Source: Lysobacteraceae bacterium NML03-0222
GTDB lineage: Bacteria > Pseudomonadota > Gammaproteobacteria > Xanthomonadales > Xanthomonadaceae
Direction of reading: 5' to 3'
DNA: 64,000 bases
Assembly (NCBI GenBank): GCA_002798195.1
Contig: NWQM01000010.1
Coordinates: 8,613-72,612, forward strand
A program made the translations under genes and the position numbers. Positions within the stretch are counted from its first letter, which is position 1. The number at the start of each line of letters is the position of its first letter. Of the stretch, positions 7,745 through 16,747 are shown in pieces. Under the pieces are notes generated by a model, which worked only from the letters and a program-made list of their open reading frames with translations, had not been told where the DNA came from and did no database searches.

Positions 7745-9595
7745 ATGCGTTTGCCTCTCCTTGTCTCCTTGCCGCTGATTTTGCTTTGTGCCTGCCAACA
7801 AGGCGGGGAACCGGCTGCGCCGGAAGATCGCGCCACCGATGCGCGTCTTCGCCGTGGCTTGGTGAGTGTCAGCGAGGATGAGTTGCCCGCCTATGCGTTG
7901 AATTGGCGCGTGCCTGCGCCGGATATTGCCGAGGACAGGGATGATGAAGTGCTTGCCCGGGCAAACGCTGCGATGGCGGCTGGGCAGTTGTATGAAAACG
8001 CCGAGTCGGCCATTCCGCTGTTATTGGCGCTTGCCAGGCGCAGTCCGGAAAATCCGCAGCTCTCCGGTCATTTGCAGGCAGCCATGACCCAGCTGCTGGC
8101 GCAGGGCAACCAGACATTGGCGGGGCTTGCAGAGACGGGCGCGGACATGAGCGCAGTGCATCGTATCGCTGCGGTGGCACGTACGGTGGCGGGCGATGCG
8201 CCGGAAACACTGGCGTTTCTTGACCGTGTGGATGCGGCTGATCGCCTGCAGGCTTTGCTTGAGCATGGTGAGCAGCAACTTGCTGCCGGTCATCTGGGGG
8301 AAAGCGGCTTGGGGGCATTGACCGCTTTTAGCGAGGTTTTGCGTGCAAGACCTGGTGATACGCGTGCCTTGCAAGGGTTGGCAGCGGTGGAGCAGGCACT
8401 GGTCGCACGCGCGCAACAGGCGGCTGGAAATGATGATTACATCGCCTCCGAACAATGGTTGAACCATGCCGCCAAGGTGCGCCCGGAGCTACCCTGGGGC
8501 GTGGATGAGGCGCGGCGACGCTTGCGTTTGCAGCGTGAGGCACGGGTTGCGGGCTTGTACGCGCAAACACTGAAAACACTGGACAGGCCGCATGAATTTG
8601 GTGCGCTGAAGCTGGCGCGCAGCCAGATTGACGAATTTGTTGGCATTGCTGCGCAGGGCGATTGGCGGGTGGCACGTTTGCACCAGCGCTTGGAGCTGGC
8701 CACCCGCTATGGGCGGCATCGGCCGGGACAGCGTTTTTCCGATGCACTGGCTTCGGGGGGCTATGGGCCACCGATGGTGGTGGTGCCGCATGGCCAGTTC
8801 ATGATGGGGGCAAGCGCCGATGACAGGGACGCTGTGAAGGCCGAATGGCCCCAGCATCAGGTGCGTTTCCAGCGAGGTTTTGCGCTGGCGCGCACGGAAA
8901 CCACGGTGGCAGATTTTGCCCGCTTTGTCCGCGCTACCGGCTACCGCACCCGTGCCGAGCGCCGCGGTTATTCGGTGGTCTATGACGAGCGCAGTGGCAA
9001 TTTCGTGCTGCGCAACGATATCCATTGGCGACATGACTATCTTGGACGCATCGCTGCACCCAATATGCCGGTGCTGCATGTCAGCATGCAGGATGCGGAG
9101 CGTTACGCCAATTGGCTGAGTGATGAAACCGGCCGCCGTTACCGTCTGCCACATGAGGCCGAGTTTGAATACGCCTTGCGCAGTGGCAAGGACACTCGCT
9201 TCTCCTGGGGCGAAGGCGAGCCGCCAGCGCAGGCCGGCAATCTCACCGGCAGTCAGGATAGGTCTGCTTCGGGCAGGCGCTGGGGCAATGCTTTTGCCGG
9301 TTATGGTGATGGTCATTGGGGGCCGGCACCGGCGGGTAGTTTCCGTGCCAATGCCTTTGGGCTGCACGATTTGGAAGGCAATCTCAGCGAATGGACGATG
9401 GACTGCTGGCATGTGGGCTATCGCCGTGCGCCTGCCGATGGCGGTGCCTGGTACAACCCCGGTTGTCGTACCCGCGTGGTGCGCGGCGCCTCCTGGTCCA
9501 GTGCCCCGGCGCAGGCGCGCTCGGCCTGGCGCATGTCGCAAGCGCACGATGTCACCAATGCCCGAACCGGCTTCCGTGTGGTGCGTGATATTTGA
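7745..9595 (+). CDS. SUMF1/FGE-fold lipoprotein with helical N-terminal half
   Basis: A 616-residue predicted lipoprotein: MRLPLLVSLPLILLCAC has a lipobox-like LCAC. Residues 60-330 are Ala/Gln/Arg-rich helical repeats of tetratricopeptide or coiled type. The C-terminal third is an FGE-sulfatase (SUMF1) domain: PMVVVPHGQFMMGAS, VRFQRGFALARTETTVADF, YRLPHEAEFEYALR, GLHDLEGNLSEWT, RVVRGASW, ARTGFRVVRDI. The cysteines that do the chemistry in true formylglycine-generating enzyme near the RxxxRxS segment are absent (RSAWRMSQAHDV), so it is unlikely to make formylglycine; a binding or another oxygen-dependent role is possible. The gene is alone between rnd and an M48 protease. The domain call is solid, the function open. 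Confidence 0.8.
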   Translation: MRLPLLVSLPLILLCACQQGGEPAAPEDRATDARLRRGLVSVSEDELPAYALNWRVPAPDIAEDRDDEVLARANAAMAAGQLYENAESAIPLLLALARRSPENPQLSGHLQAAMTQLLAQGNQTLAGLAETGADMSAVHRIAAVARTVAGDAPETLAFLDRVDAADRLQALLEHGEQQLAAGHLGESGLGALTAFSEVLRARPGDTRALQGLAAVEQALVARAQQAAGNDDYIASEQWLNHAAKVRPELPWGVDEARRRLRLQREARVAGLYAQTLKTLDRPHEFGALKLARSQIDEFVGIAAQGDWRVARLHQRLELATRYGRHRPGQRFSDALASGGYGPPMVVVPHGQFMMGASADDRDAVKAEWPQHQVRFQRGFALARTETTVADFARFVRATGYRTRAERRGYSVVYDERSGNFVLRNDIHWRHDYLGRIAAPNMPVLHVSMQDAERYANWLSDETGRRYRLPHEAEFEYALRSGKDTRFSWGEGEPPAQAGNLTGSQDRSASGRRWGNAFAGYGDGHWGPAPAGSFRANAFGLHDLEGNLSEWTMDCWHVGYRRAPADGGAWYNPGCRTRVVRGASWSSAPAQARSAWRMSQAHDVTNARTGFRVVRDI

Positions 9596-9680
9596 GCCTG
9601 TGCAAGGGGGCGCTTTCACGTAGGCTTGCGCGGTTTGCGCTTCAATACGCGCATTCGTTTTCTGGTTCTGGAGCCAAGCC

Positions 9681-10571
9681 ATGCGTCAACATCCTGAGCA
9701 CCCCCAATATCCCCGCCGCCGTGGCCGCGGCTTCAATCCGCGAATTTTGATCGTGCTGGGGCTATTGCTGTATGGCGCGTATTACTACCTGTCCAATCGT
9801 GCCGTTGACCCGTTTACCGGCGAAAAGGTGTTGATCGACAAGAGTCTTGACGCAAGCCAGGAGGAAGCACTGGGTTTGCAGGCTTATCAGCAAATCCTGC
9901 AGCAAGAGCGGCCACTGCCTGCAGATGCGGAAATCTCCAGGCAGGTGCAGGCTATCGCCGCGCGGCTGATTGACAAGATTGACGAGGTGGAGGCGGCACT
10001 TGCCCAGGAAGCAGGCATGCAGGCACAGAATTTTTCCCGTGATTTTCAATGGCAGGTGAGCGTGTTGGATTCGCCACAGGCCAATGCCTTTGCCCTGCCC
10101 GGCGGCAAGATGGCGGTGTATACCGGGTTGGTGCCCGTAGCGCAGAATGCCGACGGCATGGCGGTGGTGATGGGGCATGAAATCGCCCATGCACTGATGC
10201 GCCATGGCGCGCAGCGCATGAGTCGCGGCAAGCTGGAGCAAATCGGTGCCATGGCCGGGGCTGCCAGTGGCATGGACGCACAAACCCAGCAGATGATTTT
10301 TCAGGCCTATGGCGTGACCTCGCAGCTGCCTTATGCCCGTGCGCATGAGTCGCAGGCTGATGAAGTCGGCTTGCTGCTGATGGCTGCCGCCTGCTTCAAT
10401 CCCGCAGAAGCCATGCCGCTATGGCAGCGCATGGGCGCACAAAGCGGCGGCAAGGCACCGCCGGAGTTTGCCTCGACCCATCCCAGTGCCGAAACCCGTA
10501 TCCGCCATCTTCAGTCGCTACAGCCCAAGGCAATGGAATACCGGCAGCGGTTTTGCCAGCAAGGGCGCTGA
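9681..10571 (+). CDS. M48-family membrane-associated zinc metalloprotease
   Basis: A 296-residue M48 (Ste24/OMA1-like) peptidase. After a charged head, a single hydrophobic segment (ILIVLGLLLYGAYYYL, about residues 21-36) should anchor it. The zinc motif is HEIAH at His166-His170 within GHEIAHALMRHGAQRMS; the third ligand is the Glu-x-x-x-Asp of ESQADEVGLLLM, and a downstream STHPSAETRIRHL is typical of periplasmic members such as LoiP/BepA. It probably degrades misfolded envelope proteins. It is not clear whether it is cotranscribed with the SUMF1-like gene 85 bases upstream. Confidence 0.88.
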   Translation: MRQHPEHPQYPRRRGRGFNPRILIVLGLLLYGAYYYLSNRAVDPFTGEKVLIDKSLDASQEEALGLQAYQQILQQERPLPADAEISRQVQAIAARLIDKIDEVEAALAQEAGMQAQNFSRDFQWQVSVLDSPQANAFALPGGKMAVYTGLVPVAQNADGMAVVMGHEIAHALMRHGAQRMSRGKLEQIGAMAGAASGMDAQTQQMIFQAYGVTSQLPYARAHESQADEVGLLLMAAACFNPAEAMPLWQRMGAQSGGKAPPEFASTHPSAETRIRHLQSLQPKAMEYRQRFCQQGR

Positions 10572-10582
10572 TGCCTTGAGTT

Positions 10583-11824
10583 TCAGCGCGTTTGCCAGGC
10601 TATCGCGCCGCGGGCGGCGATGAGGCCGCTGGCAAAGCAGGCTTGCAGCAGGTAGCCGCCGGTGGGGGCTTCCCAGTCCAGCATTTCCCCGGCGCAGAAC
10701 ACGCCGGGGCGGGCGTCCAGCATCAGTACATCATTCAGCGCTTCAAGGCGCACGCCGCCGGCGCTGCTGATGGCTTCAGCCATCGGGCGCGCAGCTTTCA
10801 AGGTCAGCGGCAGATGCTTGATGGTGCGCGCAAGCAGCAGGCTGTCATCGGCCGGGTTTTTGCCCAGCACCTCAAACAGCAATGCAGTCTTGGCCGCATC
10901 CAGCCCGGTTTGGCGACGAATATGCTCACCCAAGCTGCGTTTGCCGCGCGGTTTGTTCAGAGCTTCGATCAGTTTTTCCAGGCTGCGCGCTGGCGTCAGG
11001 TCAAGGTGCAGCCGGGCGCTGCCATCGCGGGCAATCAGGCGGCGCAATTCGGCAGAGGCGGCATAGATCGCGCTGCCTTCAATGCCGTATTTGCTGATGA
11101 CACATTCGCCTTGCAGGCGGTGTGGCTGGCCGTGCAGATCCTGCCAGCCAAGCACGACGGGCTTGAGCGGCGCGCCGGCAAAACGGCTGGCAAGATGCGC
11201 GCTCCAGTCGATATCGAAACCGCAGTTGCTGGCCTGCAAGGGGGTGATGTCCACGCCGCAGTCAGCAAGCAGTTCGCACCAGGCACCGTCACTGCCGAGC
11301 TGTGGCCAGCTGCCGCCGCCCAGCGCCAGCACCGTGGTCTTGGCATGGCAGCGGTATTGGCCTTCGGCTGTGGCAAAGCGCAGCGCGCCGTCCTCATCCC
11401 AGCCCAGCCAGCGATGCTGGACATGAAAGCGCACGCCGGTTTCGCGCAGGCGACGTACCCAGCCGCGCAGCAGGGGGGCGGCTTTCCTGTCCAGCGGGAA
11501 CACCCGGCCGGAACTGCCGACATAGGTGTCAACGCCCAAGCCTTGCGCCCAGGCGCGTAGCGACCCGGCATCGAAGGCGTCCAGCCACTTGCCCACCTGT
11601 TCGGCGCGTTCGCGGTAACGGGTATCAAAAGCCGGACGTGATTCGGAGTGGGTGAGGTTGAGCCCACCTTTTCCGGCAATCAGAAATTTGCGACCCACCG
11701 AGCCTTTGGCTTCGAACAGATCAACCTCGATGCCCGCAGCGCGGATGATCTCGGCTGCCATCAGACCGGCTGGCCCGCCGCCGATGATGGCGATGCCGGG
11801 AAGTTTGGGGGCATATTGGGGCAT
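10583..11824 (-). CDS. HI0933-like NAD(P)/FAD-dependent flavoprotein, TIGR03862-type
   Basis: A 413-residue flavoprotein. The N-terminal dinucleotide-binding motif is GIAIIGGGPAGLMAAEIIRAAG followed by VDLFEAKGSVGRKFLIAGKGGLNLTHSE, the signature of the HI0933/YhiN (BaiN) family. LALGGGSWPQLGSDG and FCAGEMLDWEAPTGGYLLQACFASG are the central and C-terminal FAD contacts. Members reduce unidentified substrates. It overlaps the end of mgtE: the mgtE TGA (11824-11826 complement) shares a base with this ATG, giving a TGATG overlap, so translation is coupled to mgtE. Confidence 0.88.
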   Translation of the reverse strand: MPQYAPKLPGIAIIGGGPAGLMAAEIIRAAGIEVDLFEAKGSVGRKFLIAGKGGLNLTHSESRPAFDTRYRERAEQVGKWLDAFDAGSLRAWAQGLGVDTYVGSSGRVFPLDRKAAPLLRGWVRRLRETGVRFHVQHRWLGWDEDGALRFATAEGQYRCHAKTTVLALGGGSWPQLGSDGAWCELLADCGVDITPLQASNCGFDIDWSAHLASRFAGAPLKPVVLGWQDLHGQPHRLQGECVISKYGIEGSAIYAASAELRRLIARDGSARLHLDLTPARSLEKLIEALNKPRGKRSLGEHIRRQTGLDAAKTALLFEVLGKNPADDSLLLARTIKHLPLTLKAARPMAEAISSAGGVRLEALNDVLMLDARPGVFCAGEMLDWEAPTGGYLLQACFASGLIAARGAIAWQTR

Positions 11825-13182
11825 CAGAGCAGAATCAGCGTGGCAAGGCCGAGGAAGGTGAGAAAGCCAAGGGTGTCGGTGATGGTGGTGAGAATCACGC
11901 CTCCGGCAAGTGCCGGGTCAAAGCCAAAGCGTTTGAGCGTGACCGGCACGAATACGCCGCCCAGGGCAGCAAAACAGAAGTTCAGGGTCAGTGCCGTGGC
12001 AATTACCGCAGCCAGTGCCGGGCTGCGGAACCAGAGCAGCACCACCAGCCCCAGCACGATGCCGAGAATCACGCCGTTGATCAGCGCCACGCGGACTTCC
12101 TTCCAGACCAGGGTGGGGACGTTGCTGGCGCCGATTTGCCCGAGCGCAAGGCCACGCACCATCAGCGTCAGCACTTGGGTGCCGGCATTGCCACCCATGC
12201 CGGCGATGATCGGCATCAGCACTGCCAATGCGGTGAGTTGGGCGATTGCGCCTTCGAACTTGTCCACCACCGAGGCGGCAAGAAATGCAGTGATGAGGTT
12301 CACGCCCAGCCAAATCAGGCGGCGACGGAAGGCGCGATGCACGGGCGAGAACAGGTCTTCTTCATCATCCAGACCCGCAGCCGACAGCGCCTGATGCTCG
12401 GCCTGTTCGCGGATGATGTCGATGACATCGTCCACGGTGATGCGCCCGAGCAGCACATTGGCATCATCGACCACGGGCGCCGATACCCAGTCGTTGTCGG
12501 AAAAGCGGCGCGCAACTTCATCGCTGGATTCATCCACATGGATGGATTCAAGTTCATCGTCAATCAGCTGGTTGATGGCCGTGCCGCCATCGACCGTCAC
12601 CAGATCCTGCAGCGCCACCCAGCCCATCAGCTGGTGGCGCTTGTTGACCACATACAGGTGGTCGGTATTCTCCGGCAGCTTGCCGCGCAGGCGCAGATAG
12701 CGCAGCACCACGTCCACCGTGGTATCAGCACGTACCGTCACCACATCCGGATTCATCAGGCGGCCTGCGCTGTCTTCCTGATAGGACAGCACTTGCTCAA
12801 GGCGCTCGCGGTTCTCGCGATCCATGGCCTTCATGACTTCGTTCATCACTGCATCAGGCAAATCCTCGTAAAGGTCTGCCAAATCGTCGATGTCGAGGTC
12901 TTCAACGGCGGCGACCAGCTCGTCGTTGTCCATCTCGGCAATCAGGCTCTCGCGCACCTCATCGCCCACGTGCACCAGCACCTCGCCGTCGTCCTCGGCA
13001 TCCACCAGCCCCCAAACGATGCTGCGCTTGGGCGGCGGCAGCGATTCCAGAAGATTGCCGATTTCCGCTGCCGAGAGCGTATTGATCATGCGTTTGACCG
13101 GCCCAAGACGCCCGGTATCAAGCGCATCAGAAAGCAAGCGCAGCTGGCGCACGGTTTTTTCGTGGCGGAGCGTTTCGGCCAT
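11824..13182 (-). CDS. mgtE: Magnesium transporter MgtE
   Basis: MgtE, 452 residues, a Mg2+-gated channel of the inner membrane. The order is as expected: N-terminal helical domain (LSDALDTGRLGPVKRMINTLSAAEIGNLLESLPP), a pair of CBS domains (MNPDVVTVRADTTVDVVLRYLR and MGWVALQDLVTVDGGTA ... VLLGRITVDDVIDIIRE) and five membrane segments (ITAFLAASVVDKFEGAIAQL, PIIAGMGGNAGTQ..., etc.). PIIAGMGGNAGTQ is the pore-lining signature. ATG 13182 gives the usual length; an in-frame extension to 13296 adds unrelated residues. The gene is followed by the coupled flavoprotein. Confidence 0.95.
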   Translation of the reverse strand: MAETLRHEKTVRQLRLLSDALDTGRLGPVKRMINTLSAAEIGNLLESLPPPKRSIVWGLVDAEDDGEVLVHVGDEVRESLIAEMDNDELVAAVEDLDIDDLADLYEDLPDAVMNEVMKAMDRENRERLEQVLSYQEDSAGRLMNPDVVTVRADTTVDVVLRYLRLRGKLPENTDHLYVVNKRHQLMGWVALQDLVTVDGGTAINQLIDDELESIHVDESSDEVARRFSDNDWVSAPVVDDANVLLGRITVDDVIDIIREQAEHQALSAAGLDDEEDLFSPVHRAFRRRLIWLGVNLITAFLAASVVDKFEGAIAQLTALAVLMPIIAGMGGNAGTQVLTLMVRGLALGQIGASNVPTLVWKEVRVALINGVILGIVLGLVVLLWFRSPALAAVIATALTLNFCFAALGGVFVPVTLKRFGFDPALAGGVILTTITDTLGFLTFLGLATLILL

Positions 13183-13228
13183 GGCTGGAGTTCCGTTGGA
13201 TGATTGCCGGCAGGCTGGATGGGCAAAC

Positions 13229-13250
13229 TCGCGCCTGAGGTAAGGCGCGA
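13229..13250 (-). promoter_or_regulatory. Hairpin in the mgtE 5' leader
   Basis: A perfect 8-bp stem (TCGCGCCT / AGGCGCGA, 6-base loop) lies about 47 bases before the mgtE ATG. It could be part of a transcribed leader. I do not see the conserved parts of a known Mg2+ riboswitch. Confidence 0.3.
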
Positions 13251-13372
13251 TGGCGGGTGACATTATCGCCCCAGCCTGCGGGGCGTGGAAGTACAAATAC
13301 GACTATACGCCGTGTACTTCCGGGCAGAGAGCTGTGCTTACCTTCATCAGATCAAGCCGCCTTCAGAAGCGC

Positions 13373-14116
13373 TCAATTGAGGGCAATGGAAATACCCAAT
13401 CCACCCTGCCAGTCCTCGGTACGGCTATCAAGCCCGCGCAGGATGGAGGCATCGAGCTGTACACGCGGGCTGGCCATCCAGGTCATGCCAGCGCCGATAG
13501 CGCGCATATGCTGATGGCCGTGACCAATGCCGCCTTCCACATATACCCAGGTACGTGAATTCACGGCATGGCTGTAGCTGGGGGAGAGCAGCCAGCCGTT
13601 TTCTTGCCGGTCGCGGCTGATGCTGGCAAAAAGGGCAAGGCTCTGCGTTTCGGCAGGGGCATGTGTGATGCTCAGCCCAAGCTCATGGGTGGCGGCGTCA
13701 CTTGCCAGCGGCTCGCGACCGGTGGGCTGCTGGCGGGTGAACATCACGCCCCAGCCAAAGGCATCGCTATTGTTGGGCGAGGCATATTTCAGGCTGATAT
13801 GACTGTCACCGGCACCTTGCCAGCGCTGTTTCTGGCCACTCTCGCGTACGCTCAGCCGTTGCCAGAGGACGCTGCCCAACTGCACTTCAAAACCGCGGCC
13901 AAGGCCAATGCGCAGCAGGCTGTCGGCACTGAGGCTGCGACTCTCACCATCGTGACTGAAACTTGGCAACCCCTGCTCCCAGGTCATTTTCCCGGCAGGC
14001 AATACCTGGCTGCCAAAACCGATGCCCGGGCGGTCAAATTCAATCGCTTGCTCTTCAAGCGCCAAGGCAGATGGTGAGGCAATCAACAGCAAGAGGGCAA
14101 GCAAGCGGGAGGTCAT
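13373..14116 (-). CDS. Putative outer-membrane protein, transporter-like beta-barrel
   Basis: A 247-residue secreted protein. A signal peptide (MTSRLLALLLLIASPSALALEE) begins at ATG 14116; longer readings pass through the promoter of the divergent HMA gene. The mature part is rich in alternating polar/hydrophobic stretches (RGFEVQLGSVLWQRL, DSHISLKYASP, HELGLSITHA, RTWVYVEGGIGHG) and ends VQLDASILRGL...GGLGISIALN, as in small beta-barrels of the phenol-degradation-associated (MetA/transporter) superfamily. Substrate unknown. It shares no obvious operon with mgtE, about 190 bases downstream. Confidence 0.6.
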   Translation of the reverse strand: MTSRLLALLLLIASPSALALEEQAIEFDRPGIGFGSQVLPAGKMTWEQGLPSFSHDGESRSLSADSLLRIGLGRGFEVQLGSVLWQRLSVRESGQKQRWQGAGDSHISLKYASPNNSDAFGWGVMFTRQQPTGREPLASDAATHELGLSITHAPAETQSLALFASISRDRQENGWLLSPSYSHAVNSRTWVYVEGGIGHGHQHMRAIGAGMTWMASPRVQLDASILRGLDSRTEDWQGGLGISIALN

Positions 14117-14207
14117 CGGGCTTTGGCCTGTATCGGTTCGGGTAGCGCTAATGATAGGCTCAGTCCGGCCATTAAACTTGTGCCTCACAATTACAGTGGA
14201 GAGAAAT

Positions 14208-14402
14208 ATGCAATTCCAGATTGATGACATGAGCTGCAGTGCTTGCGTGCGCAGCATAGAAAAGGCGGTGGCGGCCGTGGATGCCCAAGCCGTTGTTGAG
14301 GCGGATTTGGGGGCGCGACAAATCCGCGTGCAAACAAGTGCCGACAAAGCGCAAATTGTGGCAGCACTGCAAGAAGCGGGTTTTCCGCCAAAGCCGTTAT
14401 AA
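14208..14402 (+). CDS. Heavy-metal-associated (HMA) domain protein, CopZ-like
   Basis: A 64-residue single HMA domain. The metal motif is MSCSAC with Cys10 and Cys13, in a beta-alpha-beta-beta-alpha-beta pattern (MQFQIDDMSCSACVRSIEKAV, VEADLGARQIRVQTS, AQIVAALQEAGFPP). This is the size of a copper chaperone such as CopZ, but no copper ATPase or regulator is adjacent, so the partner is unknown. GAGA precedes the ATG by a short distance. The gene is too short for many callers but its coding pattern is clear. Confidence 0.85.
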   Translation: MQFQIDDMSCSACVRSIEKAVAAVDAQAVVEADLGARQIRVQTSADKAQIVAALQEAGFPPKPL

Positions 14403-14714
14403 GGCGGATGCAAGAGACCTTGAGCAGGCGCTAGACCCATCATGGCGTAGTTGGGCAAGGGGTACGCCAATGCGTTCATCCGACCTTGGCGACAAATGCG
14501 CCTGTCATTTGCCGTATCATGGCGGCGCTTGCGCAGGTTAGGTTCGTTTTCCTCAAGTTTGTTGCTGTCGCTCTAGCTCGGCGCATTCTCCGCACCCCCT
14601 TCATGCGCGGCCATGCCCATCGGGTGTGTTTCATTACAGGATCTCGCAGCGCGGCAGGAAAGCTCCGGGTTTCAAACATGCAGAACTTGTCTGCATGCCA
14701 ATACTGGAGTTTTC
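14403..14714 (+). promoter_or_regulatory. rhlE upstream region with a hairpin at 14677-14697
   Basis: This 312-base gap has no convincing gene. Just before the rhlE ribosome-binding site (GGAG 14706-14709) is a perfect 8-bp hairpin, CATGCAGA / TCTGCATG with loop ACTTG (14677-14697). A structured leader would fit an RNA helicase that is often cold-regulated or autoregulated, but this is an inference. Confidence 0.35.
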
Positions 14715-15983
14715 ATGAGTTTTGAATCGCTCGGGCTTTCGCCCGCCTTGTTGCGCGCCTTGACCGAAGCTGGTTACAGCACGCCCACGCCTATCCAGCA
14801 GCAGGCCATCCCGCAGGTATTGGCAGGCCACGACTTGCTGGGCGGGGCACAGACCGGCACGGGCAAAACGGCCGCGTTCGGTCTGCCGATGCTGCAACGT
14901 CTGGTCAGGCAAACCCCGGCCAAAGGTCCACGCAAACCGCGCGCATTGGTGCTGGTGCCAACCCGCGAGCTGGCGGTACAGGTGGCGGACAATCTGAAAA
15001 CCTATGCCCGTCATTTGCGCCTGAATATCACCCTGCTGTTTGGCGGTGTTGGCATGCAGCCGCAGGTCGACAATCTCAAGCGCGGCGTGGATGTGCTGGT
15101 GGCTTGCCCTGGGCGCTTGATTGACCATCTTGAGCGCGGCACTGCCAAGCTCGATGCCGTGGAAGTGCTGGTGCTGGACGAGGCCGACCGGATGCTGGAC
15201 ATGGGTTTTTTGCCCGGCATCAAGCGCATCCTGGCACGGGTGCCGGCCGAGCGTCAGTCGCTGCTGTTCTCGGCCACCTTCGAGCCGCGCATCAAAGCAT
15301 TGGCGATGGACTATCTGAAGTCGCCGGTAGAAGTGCAGGTGGCGGCGCAAAATGCCGTGGCCGACACCATCGTCCATCGCGTGCATCCGGTGGATGGCAA
15401 TAAAAAGCGTGACCTCTTGGTGGACATTCTGGCTGCCCGTCATACCGAGCGCGTGCTGGTGTTCGGCAAGACCAAGCATGGTTGCAATCGCCTTGCCGAA
15501 CAGCTGGAAAAAGCCGGCCTTCCGGCGCTGGCCATCCACGGCAACAAGAGCCAGGCGGCGCGTCAAAAAGCGCTGGATGCGTTCAAGTCCGGCAAGATAC
15601 GCATTCTGGTGGCGACCGATGTAGCGGCGCGCGGGCTGGATATTCCGGCGCTGCCCTTGGTCATCAACCATGATTTGCCGATGGTGGCCGAAGACTATGT
15701 ACACCGCATTGGACGCACTGGCCGCAACGGCGTGCAGGGCGAGGCGATTTCATTGGTGGCGCAGGAAGAAGCGGCGCTGCTGCGGCAGATTCAGCGACTT
15801 TTGAAAACCGAAATCGAAATCAAGACCGTGCGGGGGTTTGAGCCGGAAAAACCGTTGCGCTTGGACGGCCATCTGCCCAAGCCCGGTCACGGACGCCCAC
15901 AAGGTCAGCGCCGGGCACAAAAGCCGCGCCGTGAGGGGCAGGGCGCGCGTCCGGCAAAAGGCGGACAAAGGCCGCAGCGTTGA
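14715..15983 (+). CDS. rhlE: DEAD-box ATP-dependent RNA helicase, RhlE-like
   Basis: A 422-residue DEAD-box helicase. Motifs in order: Q motif (STPTPIQQQAIP), Walker A (AQTGTGKT), PTRELAVQ, GG, DEAD (LVLDEADRMLDMGFL), SAT (LLFSATFEP), then the second RecA domain with VLVFGKTKHGC, ATDVAARGLDIPALP and HRIGRTGRNG. The basic tail (KPGHGRPQGQRRAQKPRREGQGARPAKGG) is an RNA-binding extension as in RhlE/RhlB. Likely roles are ribosome assembly and RNA decay in the cytoplasm. GGAG lies 5 bases before ATG 14715; an upstream in-frame start at 14613 covers the leader hairpin and is rejected. Confidence 0.93.
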   Translation: MSFESLGLSPALLRALTEAGYSTPTPIQQQAIPQVLAGHDLLGGAQTGTGKTAAFGLPMLQRLVRQTPAKGPRKPRALVLVPTRELAVQVADNLKTYARHLRLNITLLFGGVGMQPQVDNLKRGVDVLVACPGRLIDHLERGTAKLDAVEVLVLDEADRMLDMGFLPGIKRILARVPAERQSLLFSATFEPRIKALAMDYLKSPVEVQVAAQNAVADTIVHRVHPVDGNKKRDLLVDILAARHTERVLVFGKTKHGCNRLAEQLEKAGLPALAIHGNKSQAARQKALDAFKSGKIRILVATDVAARGLDIPALPLVINHDLPMVAEDYVHRIGRTGRNGVQGEAISLVAQEEAALLRQIQRLLKTEIEIKTVRGFEPEKPLRLDGHLPKPGHGRPQGQRRAQKPRREGQGARPAKGGQRPQR

Positions 15984-15994
15984 TTGGCGTGTTT

Positions 15995-16019
15995 CATGGC
16001 AGGCATCAAGCCTGCCATG
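15995..16019. terminator. Bidirectional hairpin between rhlE and the DUF502 gene
   Basis: A perfect 10-bp stem (CATGGCAGGC / GCCTGCCATG, loop ATCAA) lies between two convergent stops. T-rich flanks on both sides (GTTT before, TTCATTGTTTT after) are consistent with termination. Confidence 0.6.
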
Positions 16020-16022
16020 ACT

Positions 16023-16682
16023 TCATTGTTTTCGGGAAAACGGGATTTCATCGCGCGATACCGCACCACCGGAAATGATGAAGCTCATCGCCTCATCCAC
16101 GCTCCAGTCGGTCGGGGTGATGTTCTCGACCGGCACGATTTCCAGATAGCCGGAGGTCGGGTTCGGGGTAGTGGGCACATACACCGCCGCCAGCTCCCGG
16201 CCAGTGCCGGCCTCACGGATAACCTTGGTGACAAAGCCGACGGCCTTCATGTCCGGGCTGGGAAAGTCAATCAGCACCACCCGCTGCGTGCCATCGGGGG
16301 ACTTTTGCAGAATGTCCAGCAGTTTGCGGGCACTGCCGTAGATGGTATTGGCCAGCGGAATGCGGGCGATAAAGCCTTCAAACCAGCGCAGCAGCCGTTG
16401 CCCAATGACCTGCCGGGCGAGTACGCCCACCAGCACAATCACCCCTGCCGTGCCCAGCAGGGCAACCGCTGCCTGTACCCAGGGCGCAGCCAGCCAGCCC
16501 AGCGTGCTGGGTGAAGCCTGCGCCAGCCCCAGCAGAATCGGCCTGACCCAAGGGCGGCTGATATCGGACATCAGTACGAATACAAAGCGCAGCACAATCC
16601 AGGTCAGCCATAACGGCAGCAAGGTCAAAAGGCCGGTCAGGAACAGCTGGGCAAGGCGGGATTTGGAGGGTTTTTCAGACAT
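16023..16682 (-). CDS. DUF502 family membrane protein
   Basis: A 219-residue DUF502 protein. Two hydrophobic segments (LFLTGLLTLLPLWLTWIVLRFVFVLM and AAVALLGTAGVIVLVGVLARQVIG) are followed by the conserved cytosolic or periplasmic domain: IPLANTIYGSARKLLDIL, VVLIDFPSPDMKAVGFVTK, AVYVPTTPNPTSGYLEIVP, DWSVDEAMSFIISGG. The PTTPNPTSGxL motif is the family hallmark. No biochemical function is established for the family to my knowledge. It is divergent from tgt with 65 bases between. Confidence 0.9.
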   Translation of the reverse strand: MSEKPSKSRLAQLFLTGLLTLLPLWLTWIVLRFVFVLMSDISRPWVRPILLGLAQASPSTLGWLAAPWVQAAVALLGTAGVIVLVGVLARQVIGQRLLRWFEGFIARIPLANTIYGSARKLLDILQKSPDGTQRVVLIDFPSPDMKAVGFVTKVIREAGTGRELAAVYVPTTPNPTSGYLEIVPVENITPTDWSVDEAMSFIISGGAVSRDEIPFSRKQ

Positions 16683-16747
16683 GCCTACATTCTAAGCCCG
16701 GTTGCAAGCCCGGCCATTCAGTATCCGCCAATGCGATAATGCGCGGC

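Noticed and set aside
8489..9682. A 397-codon minus-strand frame inside the SUMF1-like gene
   Set aside because: G+C-rich shadow; the plus strand holds a complete domain.
13183..13372. A Mg2+ riboswitch before mgtE
   Set aside because: Only one short hairpin is seen; the conserved parts of the M-box are not recognised.
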